DNA of 49,194 nucleotides from Leptolyngbya sp. Heron Island J (lineage in GTDB: Bacteria > Cyanobacteriota > Cyanobacteriia > Phormidesmidales > Phormidesmidaceae), in NCBI RefSeq assembly GCF_000482245.1, contig NZ_AWNH01000094.1, forward strand, positions 1-49,194, in the 5' to 3' direction. The translations under genes were made by a program, and so were the position numbers. Positions 33,514 to 41,827 of this stretch are shown in pieces. Positions within the stretch are counted from its first letter, which is position 1. The number at the start of each line of letters is the position of its first letter. Under the pieces are notes generated by a model. That model did no database searches and had not been told where the DNA came from. It was given only the letters and a program-made list of their open reading frames with translations.

Positions 33514-34391
33514 TAGCTATCTTGCTCCGCCAGTAGTTTGCCTGGATCTGCAGCTCGTTCAGGAGCCTCAGCCATTAGCTTATCAGCTTCTTTGAGAATC
33601 TCACCGGGATACTTTTCTAGGACTTTTGTGGAAAGGCTAATCCGTCCTTTCTCTTCGTCTAAATTGAGCACTACCGCTTTGACGGGCTGGCCCACTTCAA
33701 AAACATCACCAATAGAAGGGACAAAACTCTTACTAATTTGTTTGACGTGGAGTAACCCCCGCACCCCATCAAAGTCAACAAATACGCCAAAGGGCTTGAT
33801 GGAACCGACTTTGCCATCAATCAGCTGACCGGGATTTAACTGTCCCAAAGCAGCGGTACGGGCTGCATTACGATTCGAAAGAACCAGCTTGTTGTTTTCT
33901 TCGTTAACTTCTAAAAATGCGACGGAAATGGTTTGCCCTACCAGGGTGGTCAAATCTTCAGGAGGGTTGACCAGATGAGAGCGAGGAACAAAGCCGCGCA
34001 GACCCTCCACATCGGCAATGACGCCACCCTTATTGGTGCCAGTGACAGTAACATCAAGAATGTCCTTGTTGGCCTCGCGCTGAACTAGCTGAGCCCAGAC
34101 CTCCTTAATTTCTAGTTTGCGAATGGATAAAATTACCTGACCATTAGCATCCTGGTCCCGCACAATCAGAAACTGTCGTTCGCTGCCGATGGGCACAGCG
34201 TCTGTAAGGGGGATACTAGAGTCTACAGATGCTTCACGGGCTGGAAGAAAGGCCGCTGCTTTACCACCAATGTCTATGTAAGCGCCATCATCAGTATGGC
34301 TATCCACCTTGCCAGTAACAATTGCTCCCTTCTGGAAGTTAAAGTCATGTTGGTCAAGGGCTTTGAGAAAATCGTCAGCAGAAAAAGTCAA
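33513..34391 (-). CDS. Ribosomal protein S1-like protein with three S1 domains
   Basis: 292 residues with three S1 RNA-binding domains (about 20-90, 107-175 and 192-260): GAIVTGKVDSHTDDGAYIDIG, ILDVTVTGTNKGGVIADVEGLRGFVP and IDGKVGSIKPFGVFVDFDGVRGLLH. This three-domain form is typical of cyanobacterial S1 proteins; the first domains in such proteins bind mRNA. The start is TTG at 34391: no ATG or GTG fits in frame, and MTFSADDF aligns with the usual MSFSADDF start of the family as I recall it. It is coupled to the downstream tab2-like gene. Confidence 0.9.
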   Translation of the reverse strand: MTFSADDFLKALDQHDFNFQKGAIVTGKVDSHTDDGAYIDIGGKAAAFLPAREASVDSSIPLTDAVPIGSERQFLIVRDQDANGQVILSIRKLEIKEVWAQLVQREANKDILDVTVTGTNKGGVIADVEGLRGFVPRSHLVNPPEDLTTLVGQTISVAFLEVNEENNKLVLSNRNAARTAALGQLNPGQLIDGKVGSIKPFGVFVDFDGVRGLLHVKQISKSFVPSIGDVFEVGQPVKAVVLNLDEEKGRISLSTKVLEKYPGEILKEADKLMAEAPERAADPGKLLAEQDS

Positions 34392-34400
34392 CGGTCTATG

Positions 34401-34416
34401 GCCTGTCAGGACAGGC
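34401..34416 (-). promoter_or_regulatory. Hairpin just upstream of the S1-like TTG start
   Basis: GCCTGTC (34401-34407) and GACAGGC (34410-34416) form a perfect 7-bp stem with a two-base loop, centred about 17 bases before the TTG start, where a ribosome-binding site would lie. A T-run precedes it in transcript sense. It may control initiation; the tight two-base loop makes a DNA-binding palindrome equally possible. Confidence 0.4.
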
Positions 34417-34607
34417 TCCCATAAAAAAAGTCAGTTTTCCAAGTTTAAGTCAATTTTCACTCAGCGAAATCTTAAATTTTAGCAACGACGTGGGTTGGGT
34501 TGAGCCACTGGGTTTGCCCTGTAAGCCTTCATAGAAAACGTCAAACCCAACTTGTAACACGTCAGCAGGTCACGATTGCAGCCAAGGCAACGGATACGAG
34601 CCATCCT

Positions 34608-35390
34608 TCATCCACCAATCTTCTCCGCAAACAACGCCTTTACCTTCTCCCAGGCATCAGCTGCCGCATCAGAGTTATAGCTACCACGTCGGTCGCAGAA
34701 AAACCCATGACCTGCGCCTTCGTATTCAAAAATTTTGTAGTCAATCTTCGCTTGTTGTAAAGTCGAGCGAATTTGCTCAACAGCGGTAGCCGGAATCGAG
34801 GCATCTTCGGTACCAAAAAAACAGTGCAGGGTGCCAGTAATCTGCGGCGTTCGGTCCAGGGCAACGGGGCCAGGACCAAAGGCCGTGTCGGGAATGCCTG
34901 CGCCGTAAAAAGATGCGATCGCACTCGTATCCTGCAACGTCGCTGCCAGATATGCCACATGACCCCCAAAGCAAAAGCCAATGCAGCCCACACCGCCAGC
35001 CTTTACCTGGGGTAGCGTTTTAGCGTAATCAATTGTGGCTTGAATATCGCTCAGTAGCTCATCAGCTTTGGTTTGCACCTTACACTGTCGCCCCACTTGA
35101 ATATCTTCAGGCGTGTAGCCAGTCTCAAAACCAGGAGCCTGGCGATGATACAGGGCCGGGGCCAGGGCGATATATCCTGCCCTGGCAATGCGTTCAGTGA
35201 TGTCGCGGATGTGGCCATTGACGCCAAAAATTTCCTGTAGCACAACCACTGCGCCAAACGGACCATTCCCTGCAGGCATGGCCATATATACCGGCAGAGT
35301 AATATCGCTGCTTGTGACCTCAATGGTTCTAGTTTCAATCTTGGGCGGGGTCATGGTTCCAGTGTTGATGTCACCGCTATTATTCTGCAT
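34608..35390 (-). CDS. Dienelactone hydrolase family protein
   Basis: 260 residues, alpha/beta-hydrolase fold. The nucleophile is Cys140 in GCIGFCFGGH, the acid is in HCFFGTEDASIP, and the His is in GAGHGFFCDRRGSYN; the VVLQEIFGVNGHIRDI segment forms the oxyanion-hole region. Cysteine as nucleophile places it in the dienelactone hydrolase family (carboxymethylenebutenolidase-like), but the natural substrate in cyanobacteria is unknown. Start ATG 35390 or the in-frame ATG 12 codons later. Divergent from plmA. Confidence 0.9.
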   Translation of the reverse strand: MQNNSGDINTGTMTPPKIETRTIEVTSSDITLPVYMAMPAGNGPFGAVVVLQEIFGVNGHIRDITERIARAGYIALAPALYHRQAPGFETGYTPEDIQVGRQCKVQTKADELLSDIQATIDYAKTLPQVKAGGVGCIGFCFGGHVAYLAATLQDTSAIASFYGAGIPDTAFGPGPVALDRTPQITGTLHCFFGTEDASIPATAVEQIRSTLQQAKIDYKIFEYEGAGHGFFCDRRGSYNSDAAADAWEKVKALFAEKIGG

Positions 35391-35584
35391 CCAGTGTATT
35401 TACAGTACCTATGACTACTGTGAATTTTTGTGTTCTATGCCAGTTAAATGACAATTGTCACATCTCAAAACCCGGTTTCGCGAGTAACCTCTATGTAATG
35501 TTGGGTAGCCTGGTTGTGGTTTGCGCTATTTCTGGGTGCCAAACCACGGTAAATTTCCGTTTTAGAAGGCAACGAGCACGATCT

Positions 35585-36571
35585 ATGGTGCAATTTCATA
35601 TTCAAACCGATAGCGAAATTCCAGCGTCTACTCAGCTTTACGATCAGATTTGGTTTGCGATCGCATCTCGCCAATATCCACCTGGGTATCGTTTGCCCAG
35701 TACCCGTCAGCTGGCCATGCAGACAGGGTTACACCGCAACACCATTAGCAAGGTATACCGACAGCTAGAAGAAGCCGGAGTCGTCGAGGCCCAGCCTGGT
35801 TCTGGTATTTATGTGCGTACTCAGGGCAGTGTCGAAATTGATAAGCCGCGATCGCCTTTGCTAGCCCAGTTTCCCAAGGCCCAGGAACTGGTGGAAAGCA
35901 GCCTGGATGAACTCCTCCGTCAGGGCTGTTCACTCCATCAGGCCCGTGAGCTATTTCTGGGTGAAATTGACTGGCGGTTACGCTGCAGCGCCCGAGTTCT
36001 GGTCACCACTCCACGCCAAGATATTGGTGCGGGTGAATTAATGGTGCGCGAGCTAGAACAGGCACTGCGAATTCCGGTGCAGCTAGTGCCCTTAGAAGAA
36101 CTAGAAGATGTATTGTCCCAAACCCGTTCGGGTACAGTGGTGACTAGTCGCTACTTTATTAATGAAGCAGAAGCGATCGCAGCGCCGAAATCGGTGCGGG
36201 TTATCCCCATCGATATTTATGACTATGCCGAAGAGCTTGGCCAGCTCAAGGATTTACCCAAAGACACCTGTCTTGGTCTCGTCAGTCTTAGCTCCGGTAT
36301 TTTGCGAGCAGCTGAAGTCCTTTCCTATAGTCTACGCGGTGACGAAATTCTAGTAATGACCGCTCAAACCGAAGACGAACAAAAACTGTCGGCGGTTGTG
36401 CGCAGTGCTCAAACTATTGCTGCCCTAGATAAAGCCAGCTTTCCAGCCATTAAAGAAGCGCTACAGGCAGCGAGAGAAGACATTATTCGTCCACCAAAAG
36501 TGTTCTGCTGTGAGAACTATATTGGTGAAAAGTCTATTGAAGTACTGAAGCGAGAATTGGGTCTGGATTAA
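35585..36571 (+). CDS. plmA: GntR-family regulator, PlmA-like
   Basis: 328 residues from ATG 35585. An N-terminal GntR winged helix (IPASTQLYDQIWFAIASRQY, RLPSTRQLAMQTGLHRNTISKVYRQLEEAGVVE, SGIYVR) is followed by a long C-terminal domain not found in typical FadR/HutC/MocR members. Length and layout match the conserved cyanobacterial PlmA, which is reported to bind the PII-PipX complex. An in-frame extension to 35411 includes a hydrophobic stretch but no conserved sequence, so I reject it. Divergent from the dienelactone hydrolase gene. Confidence 0.82.
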   Translation: MVQFHIQTDSEIPASTQLYDQIWFAIASRQYPPGYRLPSTRQLAMQTGLHRNTISKVYRQLEEAGVVEAQPGSGIYVRTQGSVEIDKPRSPLLAQFPKAQELVESSLDELLRQGCSLHQARELFLGEIDWRLRCSARVLVTTPRQDIGAGELMVRELEQALRIPVQLVPLEELEDVLSQTRSGTVVTSRYFINEAEAIAAPKSVRVIPIDIYDYAEELGQLKDLPKDTCLGLVSLSSGILRAAEVLSYSLRGDEILVMTAQTEDEQKLSAVVRSAQTIAALDKASFPAIKEALQAAREDIIRPPKVFCCENYIGEKSIEVLKRELGLD

Positions 36572-36621
36572 GGCATCTAAGGGAACAGGATTTTATGAGA
36601 TCCATCCAAAAAAATCTGCAG

Positions 36622-36641
36622 AGGCGTTCCATGGAACGCCT
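36622..36641. repeat. 20-bp perfect palindrome
   Basis: AGGCGTTCCATGGAACGCCT is exactly self-complementary, with its centre at CCATGG, 51 bp after the plmA stop. With no loop it suits a dimeric DNA-binding protein or recombination/cruciform site better than an RNA hairpin. Confidence 0.8.
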
Positions 36642-36912
36642 GTACGGCAAAAGATAGGACCTAGTTGAATCCTTATTCCTAAGTAAAGCTGACAGCGTCT
36701 ACAGAAGAAGCTAATATTCGGCATTGTTGATTCTCGGGATGGATTTGACTGTCCAGGACTGTCAAATAGTAGTGGTTACAGATCGGCTCATCCCATCAAT
36801 CAGCAATCGCTCATATTCGAGATAGTTTGGCTTTTTGCCTGGCTTTTTGCCTGAGTAAAGGCTAATGCTAATGGAAGATTTGTCGGTAATGCCGCTAGGA
36901 TGTCTCATCCCT

Positions 36913-36970
36913 GGGAAAGGTTTGACTGCAGATGCCGATCAAGATGATGCGACGGGCAGTCACCTTTCCC
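36913..36970. other. Stem-loop with bulge, possible RNA structure
   Basis: The arm GGGAAAGGTTTGACTGC (36913-36929) pairs with GCAGTCACCTTTCCC (36956-36970) with one two-base bulge, around a 26-base loop. It is directly preceded by the GGATGTCTCATCC mini-hairpin. On the minus strand it lies about 50 bp beyond the NACHT stop. Could be the 3' structure of the NACHT mRNA or a small RNA. Confidence 0.4.
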
Positions 36971-37017
36971 TGATAGCAATGAGTCTATAAGGACTGCGTG
37001 TGCTTAGCGATTGTGGT

Positions 37018-39228
37018 TCATGCGTGTTTTGCTAAATAGGGCTGTAATGTATTCATGCCTAACCAGTTAGTGTCTCCTAATGCTCTATGCTCAGTGGGGG
37101 CAGTCATTAGGCGTGATTCGATGCCTGCCCAAATTTGAGGCGACACTCTGACAGCGATTTGCTTGCACCGGATCATCAGCTCACAGATATAAAAGTAATC
37201 AGCGAGTGCTTGGGCATCAGTTGGTGATAAATGCCAATCATCGGGAGAAATACCTAGGCTGCTAAACCATAGCTTGAGAACTCTGGTTTGAAATATCTGC
37301 TTTTGATACTCAGATGTTGCTTGGGTAGGAATGCTGGATTTAAGTGTTTGCAATCTTTTGAGTAGATCTAAGCAATTGACAGAGGTGAGAATATGGAGAC
37401 TAGCAAAGCGTTTGGTTAGGATGATGCCACGTGCGATCGCGCGTGTAATATCCAGATCAGACTCATGGACACGGGTCAGTGCATGGTTGAGTGTTAGCGT
37501 CCGCGCAAGATTAATATCGATAATGCGAGCGTGGGCTGGATCGAGAGCCAATGCCAGGGCGCGAGCACGTTCGAGGATGTGAGTGTGGGCCAATTCACGA
37601 TTGAGTTCGCGATTAAGGGCGAGGGCAAGATAAATAGCGGATACCCTTTTGGCTGCTGGGTTAAAGCTGCTCAGAGAATTCGCTGTTGCGTCGGTCGCCC
37701 ACTGAGTTAGGCACTGTAGTTTGATAGAACGAAGGCATTGGTTCGCTTTTTGTTCGAGCGCTGCTAAAAATTGGTTGGCTCCTTGTTTGCCGGTCAATAA
37801 CCCTGGCGTTAATAACAACACCTCTCGCCAACGTCTGTCGGCTGCATGAGCGGTAATCACCTGCTCCCAGTGGTGATTATCTGTTAAACATTGGGCAGTG
37901 AGATATTCTTGCAGGGTGAGATGAGAAAACGAATAGGCATCTTCAGCGCGCTCTACTAAAATACCCTGCTGAACTTCAATGGCTTGTAAGACAGCTTCCC
38001 CATCTAAGGTTTTAGGGACGTTGAGGTTGCTCGCCAAAAAGTCTTTAATTTGTACTGTTAGCTCTCTTCGAGAGAAAAATAGCCGATTTGCTTCAAAGCC
38101 AGCATAGGCAATTTCAGATAACAGTCCTTCCTCCAGCTCAATACTCAGCCCTTCATAGATCTCATCACGATTGATCCGCTTTTCTGCGGCCCATTCCTCT
38201 AAAAGGATACGTAATGCCCGCTGATACAGGCTGCTACGATTAGCTGGAAATCTCTGCGAGCGGTCGTAGACGAGGCATAAAAAGGTGAGCAGTAGGGGAG
38301 TGTGGGCTAACTCTTTGGCAGCTCTATTTTTCTCTTCTTGTAATGTCTCCCAGCATCGTTGACTGGTGGCACGTTCCATATCTTGTTCACTGCTAAACCA
38401 GTTAACAATGAACTGTTCAATTTGTTCATTGTCAAAGTCCGCCATGCCCACATCACTAAAGCGAGTAAAGCCACCGTGGTAGGCTGCAGTTCGGCATGAT
38501 CCTACGAACCGGTTTTGATCGTAACGATCAACAAAATCCTGAATGGTACAGATAACATTATCGAGATTGGCGGTGGGTACTTCATCGAGTCCGTCTAATA
38601 AAATTAGCAACTTACCTTGCCTCAGGGCCTGTTGAACAAATTCAGCAGGGGCAGGAAATCCACAGTTGCCAAATTCCTCGGCGATTAGCATGGCAATATC
38701 AATATCATCCGCCTCAAATCGTTTCAGTTCTAATAAAACAGGAATTTTTCGATGATGATAAGCTGTGTACTCGTGATGAAATGTTCGCAATGCTTCCAGC
38801 CCTAGTTTGCGCAGAAATGTAGATTTGCCTGCACCTGGTGCGCCTAGAACCATCAGGTAATGTTTTTCGTTAGCCACATCAATGCCAGAACGCTTTTCAT
38901 TGCGGTTACGTCGACCGATGGCACTACGAAATCGAGTTTGTCGATATTGTTTTTCCAAAGCTTGAGGAGATTCAAACCCCAGGATGTCATCTTCATCGAG
39001 GAACTTTACACCTGTGTAGACCTTTGCCAGGTCTACGGGTTCGCGCATTCCTAAGACCTTGAGCTGGCAATGACGTTGCCTGTAGGTATGCACATATTTC
39101 CTTGATGCGTTAAAAAAAAGATTCTGTATTTCAGCAACAGCTTGACTGCCGACTCTCGGTAAAAGATTAAATGCAAAGTTGGCAATGCCTTCTGCGACTG
39201 GTTCCGCCAGCAGTTCTAAGCCGGTCAT
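37018..39228 (-). CDS. NACHT-domain STAND NTPase
   Basis: 736 residues. An N-terminal helical domain (1 to about 100) with LKVLGMREPVDLAKVYTGV is typical of bacterial NACHT proteins. The NACHT domain follows (about 122-290), with Walker A GAPGAGKST (129-137), Walker B LLILLDGLDEVP (207-218) and the sensor SCRTAAY. A winged-helix/ARC2 region ends in FSHLTLQEYLTAQ near 425-440. The C-terminus is a low-complexity Ala/Leu/Arg helical region (about 525-600) and a terminal domain with WFSSLGISPDDWHLS and CKQIAVRVSPQIWAGIESRL. No TIR, nuclease or protease effector is recognisable. Related bacterial NACHT proteins defend against phage; that role is inferred here. Confidence 0.92.
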   Translation of the reverse strand: MTGLELLAEPVAEGIANFAFNLLPRVGSQAVAEIQNLFFNASRKYVHTYRQRHCQLKVLGMREPVDLAKVYTGVKFLDEDDILGFESPQALEKQYRQTRFRSAIGRRNRNEKRSGIDVANEKHYLMVLGAPGAGKSTFLRKLGLEALRTFHHEYTAYHHRKIPVLLELKRFEADDIDIAMLIAEEFGNCGFPAPAEFVQQALRQGKLLILLDGLDEVPTANLDNVICTIQDFVDRYDQNRFVGSCRTAAYHGGFTRFSDVGMADFDNEQIEQFIVNWFSSEQDMERATSQRCWETLQEEKNRAAKELAHTPLLLTFLCLVYDRSQRFPANRSSLYQRALRILLEEWAAEKRINRDEIYEGLSIELEEGLLSEIAYAGFEANRLFFSRRELTVQIKDFLASNLNVPKTLDGEAVLQAIEVQQGILVERAEDAYSFSHLTLQEYLTAQCLTDNHHWEQVITAHAADRRWREVLLLTPGLLTGKQGANQFLAALEQKANQCLRSIKLQCLTQWATDATANSLSSFNPAAKRVSAIYLALALNRELNRELAHTHILERARALALALDPAHARIIDINLARTLTLNHALTRVHESDLDITRAIARGIILTKRFASLHILTSVNCLDLLKRLQTLKSSIPTQATSEYQKQIFQTRVLKLWFSSLGISPDDWHLSPTDAQALADYFYICELMIRCKQIAVRVSPQIWAGIESRLMTAPTEHRALGDTNWLGMNTLQPYLAKHA

Positions 39229-39718
39229 GTTCGTTGATTGTTACGCCATAAACCATTGTGCCAAGAGTCTGCATTCTCGGGGAGAGGGGGAAGCGACCTG
39301 GTTATCTAGGCTTCAGGGGGTAAGATGCCGGGTGTTTAGAAGCTATCGAGTTTTTTCGGACGTGGGTTGGTATTATTTGGCACTAGAGAAAATCAATATA
39401 TGCAAATTGTTTTTCTTCGTGTATGGTAAGGATGCGGAATTCAATGCCTGTCCAAACATCAGGATAGACTCATACGTTAGCTCCTTTGCAACGTGCTATT
39501 AAATCACAAAAGTAGAATATTTGAAAATGTGATTACCTCCTCCAAAGAGAAACCAATTAATCGAGGTGTCCTCAAACGAGGGCTGTTGCTGAAGCGATAA
39601 CAGAATCCTGTCATATCTAAGGTTTCTTCAAAGTCAGCTATCTTTGCACTCATTAAAGGTAAGGTATTAGGGGATGTCAGTGTAGGTCAGAAGCAGGAGT
39701 GGGGCCTAGGGGAGTTCC
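39229..39718. other. Intergenic region upstream of the NACHT gene
   Basis: No convincing gene. An ATG-started 49-codon minus-strand frame (39504-39653) is open but has no ribosome-binding site and no recognisable sequence. The A+T content is higher than in the flanks. The NACHT promoter should lie in the left part. Confidence 0.45.
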
Positions 39719-39922
39719 TTACTGTTGCTGTTGTTTTTTCCAGGTATCTGTGAGTAGGCCAGAATATCCCCAGTTTTCCTCATTGATTTCCTGAATAACA
39801 ATATGAATGTGCTCAGGCTTTTTCCCTAACACACGCACAAGGGAATCAGTTACATCTTTGACTAGCTCTGCTTTCTGTGCTCGTGTTGCACCTGTTGTAA
39901 TCTGAATATTGACGTAGGGCAT
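39719..39922 (-). CDS. 4-oxalocrotonate tautomerase family protein
   Basis: 67 residues, start MPYVNIQITTGATRAQKAELVKDV cut as MPYVNIQITTGATRAQKAEL. Pro2, exposed after Met removal, is the catalytic base of the tautomerase superfamily. The second half, with PEHIHIVIQEINEENWGYSG, matches the family, which usually has 60-75 residues. It probably isomerises a keto-enol or related compound; substrate unknown. It lies 26 bp after the deaminase gene on the same strand, so the two may be co-transcribed. Confidence 0.88.
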   Translation of the reverse strand: MPYVNIQITTGATRAQKAELVKDVTDSLVRVLGKKPEHIHIVIQEINEENWGYSGLLTDTWKKQQQQ

Positions 39923-39948
39923 GATTTTGACTGTTCCTATCGAGACCT

Positions 39949-40488
39949 TTAATGACTATTCTGCCAGAATGCCTGATGGACATTTGCGATTTCCATTTCC
40001 ACCTCGGCTATGGGGCCAATAACAGCAATTGCTTTTTGTCCCCGTTGAAAAATCTCGCGGCAAGGGACATCAAGGGTAGGATTTTCAGGATGGTTGCCCG
40101 TCAGTTCCAATAAGCGTGACTCGGAGAGACCATAGACTAGTCGTCCTACGTTGCCCCAATATTGAGTGGCGGCACACATTGCACAGGGTTCCACCGTTGT
40201 GTAAAGCGTGCAGTCCCACAGATAGTCTGGACCAAAGTTAGTAGTAGCTGAGCGGATAAGTACGGATTCAGCGTGGTTAACGGTGTCCACATTGCCCTGG
40301 CTGAGCAGAGTTGTTTCATGGTCTGGAGCTACCAGTGTGGCACCGAAAGGATGGTGACCAAAAGACTGGGCTCGTAATGCAATTTGATTAGCATAGCGAA
40401 GATGGCGAATGATCTGAGCCAGCGTCGGTCCTTCACTATCGATAGATACTTTAGGTAAAGGGTTAGGGAATTCAGCCATAGGATTCAT
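39949..40488 (-). CDS. Cytidine/deoxycytidylate-type nucleoside deaminase
   Basis: 179 residues. The zinc site is intact: His72-Ala-Glu74 (NHAESVLIR) with Glu74 as proton shuttle, and PCAMC (Cys102, Cys105). This HAE + PCxxC pattern is shared by guanine, cytosine and tRNA-adenosine deaminases. The extended C-terminus (AVIGPIAEVEMEIANVHQAFW) looks like the guanine-deaminase-like subgroup, but the base cannot be fixed. It is divergent from the BMP transporter operon, which suggests that it processes an imported base or nucleoside. Confidence 0.86.
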   Translation of the reverse strand: MNPMAEFPNPLPKVSIDSEGPTLAQIIRHLRYANQIALRAQSFGHHPFGATLVAPDHETTLLSQGNVDTVNHAESVLIRSATTNFGPDYLWDCTLYTTVEPCAMCAATQYWGNVGRLVYGLSESRLLELTGNHPENPTLDVPCREIFQRGQKAIAVIGPIAEVEMEIANVHQAFWQNSH

Positions 40489-40756
40489 GCACCATATATT
40501 AGTATCTTGCAGATGAAATCATAGTTTGGTGCAGCAACGCCAATAAAATAACAGCCTGTACCCCAATCAAGGCAAGTAGTCTTTCATCGTCAGAGTTCAG
40601 GATGCTATTGGCTGTGACTAACACCCCAGGCTCTAGTGCTCGCTACCCTAACGGCGGTTCCCCAGTTAGTAAATTTAGTCACCGAATTCTCTAACCTGCT
40701 TACCTATGGTAGTAATCAAGACAAAAAAATTTAAGACTACCTTCACACTTATAGCC

Positions 40757-41827
40757 ATGGCGAATCCTTTCAATCGACGTAAATTTCTGGGCTATGGTGC
40801 GGCCACGGCTGCTACCAGTCTCTTGTTAAAGGCTTGCTCTCCTGGGGCGACACCAGAAGCTACCACTGAGAAGGCCACCGCAACACAGGCCACTGCTAAA
40901 GAGGCTTCAAGTCTGGCAATTGTTTTACCTGGGACGATTACAGACGGTGGTTGGAATCAACTGGGTTATGAAGGGGTCAAGCGAGCGGGAGACGAACTGG
41001 GGCTGGAAGTAGCCTATGTGGAACAGGTCAAAAATGCGGATCAAACCGAAGCGCTGACGGATTTTGCGCGTCAGGGTTATTCTTTGGTGGTGGGTCACGG
41101 TGGCCAATTTGATGCGGCGATTGAGCAGGTGGCGGCCCAGTTCCCTGAGACGTTCTTTTTAGGTGTTAATGGCGATATTGTTGGTGACAACTATGCTTGT
41201 GTGCGCACCAACTATAATCAGATGCTTTACCTCAGCGGCATGATTGGTGCGGCCATGAGTACAACAAAGAAAATGGCCTACCTGGCGGGAATGGAGTTTA
41301 AATCTACTCAGCAGCAAGGGGTGGCAATGGACTTGGGGGCTAAGGCGATGGACCCCAGCGCCGAGGTGGTTTCTAGCTTTGTAGGAGACTTTAACGATAT
41401 TGCCAAGGCGAAGGAATCGGCGTTAGCGTTGATTTCTAGCGGGGTGGATGTGATTTTCCATAATCTAGATAAATCGGCTCCTGCGGTATTGAAGGCCTGT
41501 GAAGAGGCGGGTGTCTATGCCTTCGGTAACAATATTGATCAGTTTGATCTGGCTCCTGAGGCGATTTTGACTAGCGCTATTCAAGATATTGGCGGAGCGA
41601 TTTCGATGGTGGCTGGTCTGGCGGGGAAGGGTGAAATTGAAGGTAAGAAGTATGTGATTGGTCTAGAAACGCCTGAGTTGGTTCGCTTTGGCACCTTTAA
41701 TGAAGCAGTGCCTGAGGAGGTTCGTGCTCAGGTTGAGACGGTGGCAGCAGACATGGTGGCTGGCAAACTGACTTTTGAGGATGCTGAAGAGAATGGTAAG
41801 GCGGCAGTACGTTTAGTAACCTCATGA
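40757..41827 (+). CDS. BMP-family ABC transporter substrate-binding lipoprotein
   Basis: 356 residues from ATG 40757. The N-terminus has a twin-arginine-like RRKFLGYGAATAATSLLLKAC signal (cut as RRKFLGYG and LLLKAC); Cys27 is the lipidation site, so the protein is anchored outside the inner membrane. The mature domain has IVLPGTITDGGWNQLGYEG, VGHGGQFDAAIEQVA, LYLSGMIGAAMS and HNLDKSAPAVLKACEEAGVYAFGNN, the BMP/PnrA nucleoside-binding layout. It ends in ATGA shared with the ATPase gene. The upstream in-frame ATG at 40706 is less likely. Confidence 0.93.
   Translation: MANPFNRRKFLGYGAATAATSLLLKACSPGATPEATTEKATATQATAKEASSLAIVLPGTITDGGWNQLGYEGVKRAGDELGLEVAYVEQVKNADQTEALTDFARQGYSLVVGHGGQFDAAIEQVAAQFPETFFLGVNGDIVGDNYACVRTNYNQMLYLSGMIGAAMSTTKKMAYLAGMEFKSTQQQGVAMDLGAKAMDPSAEVVSSFVGDFNDIAKAKESALALISSGVDVIFHNLDKSAPAVLKACEEAGVYAFGNNIDQFDLAPEAILTSAIQDIGGAISMVAGLAGKGEIEGKKYVIGLETPELVRFGTFNEAVPEEVRAQVETVAADMVAGKLTFEDAEENGKAAVRLVTS

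Larger units (their letters stand above)
36572..37017. other. Convergent intergenic region rich in inverted repeats
   Basis: The segment lies 3' of both plmA and the NACHT gene and has no coding ORF. It holds a 20-bp perfect palindrome (36622-36641), a tandem GGCTTTTTGCCT-type repeat at about 36829-36855, a short GGATG-TCT-CATCC hairpin near 36898-36910, and a larger stem (36913-36929 with 36956-36970). No T-run marks a standard terminator. Confidence 0.55.

Noticed and set aside
35411-35584. N-terminal extension of the PlmA-like regulator with a hydrophobic stretch
   Set aside because: The family start aligns at ATG 35585; the upstream region probably contains the promoter.
39504-39653. A 49-codon minus-strand ORF beginning MSAKIADFEETLDM
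   Set aside because: No ribosome-binding site and no recognisable domain; could be a gene remnant, but the evidence is too thin.
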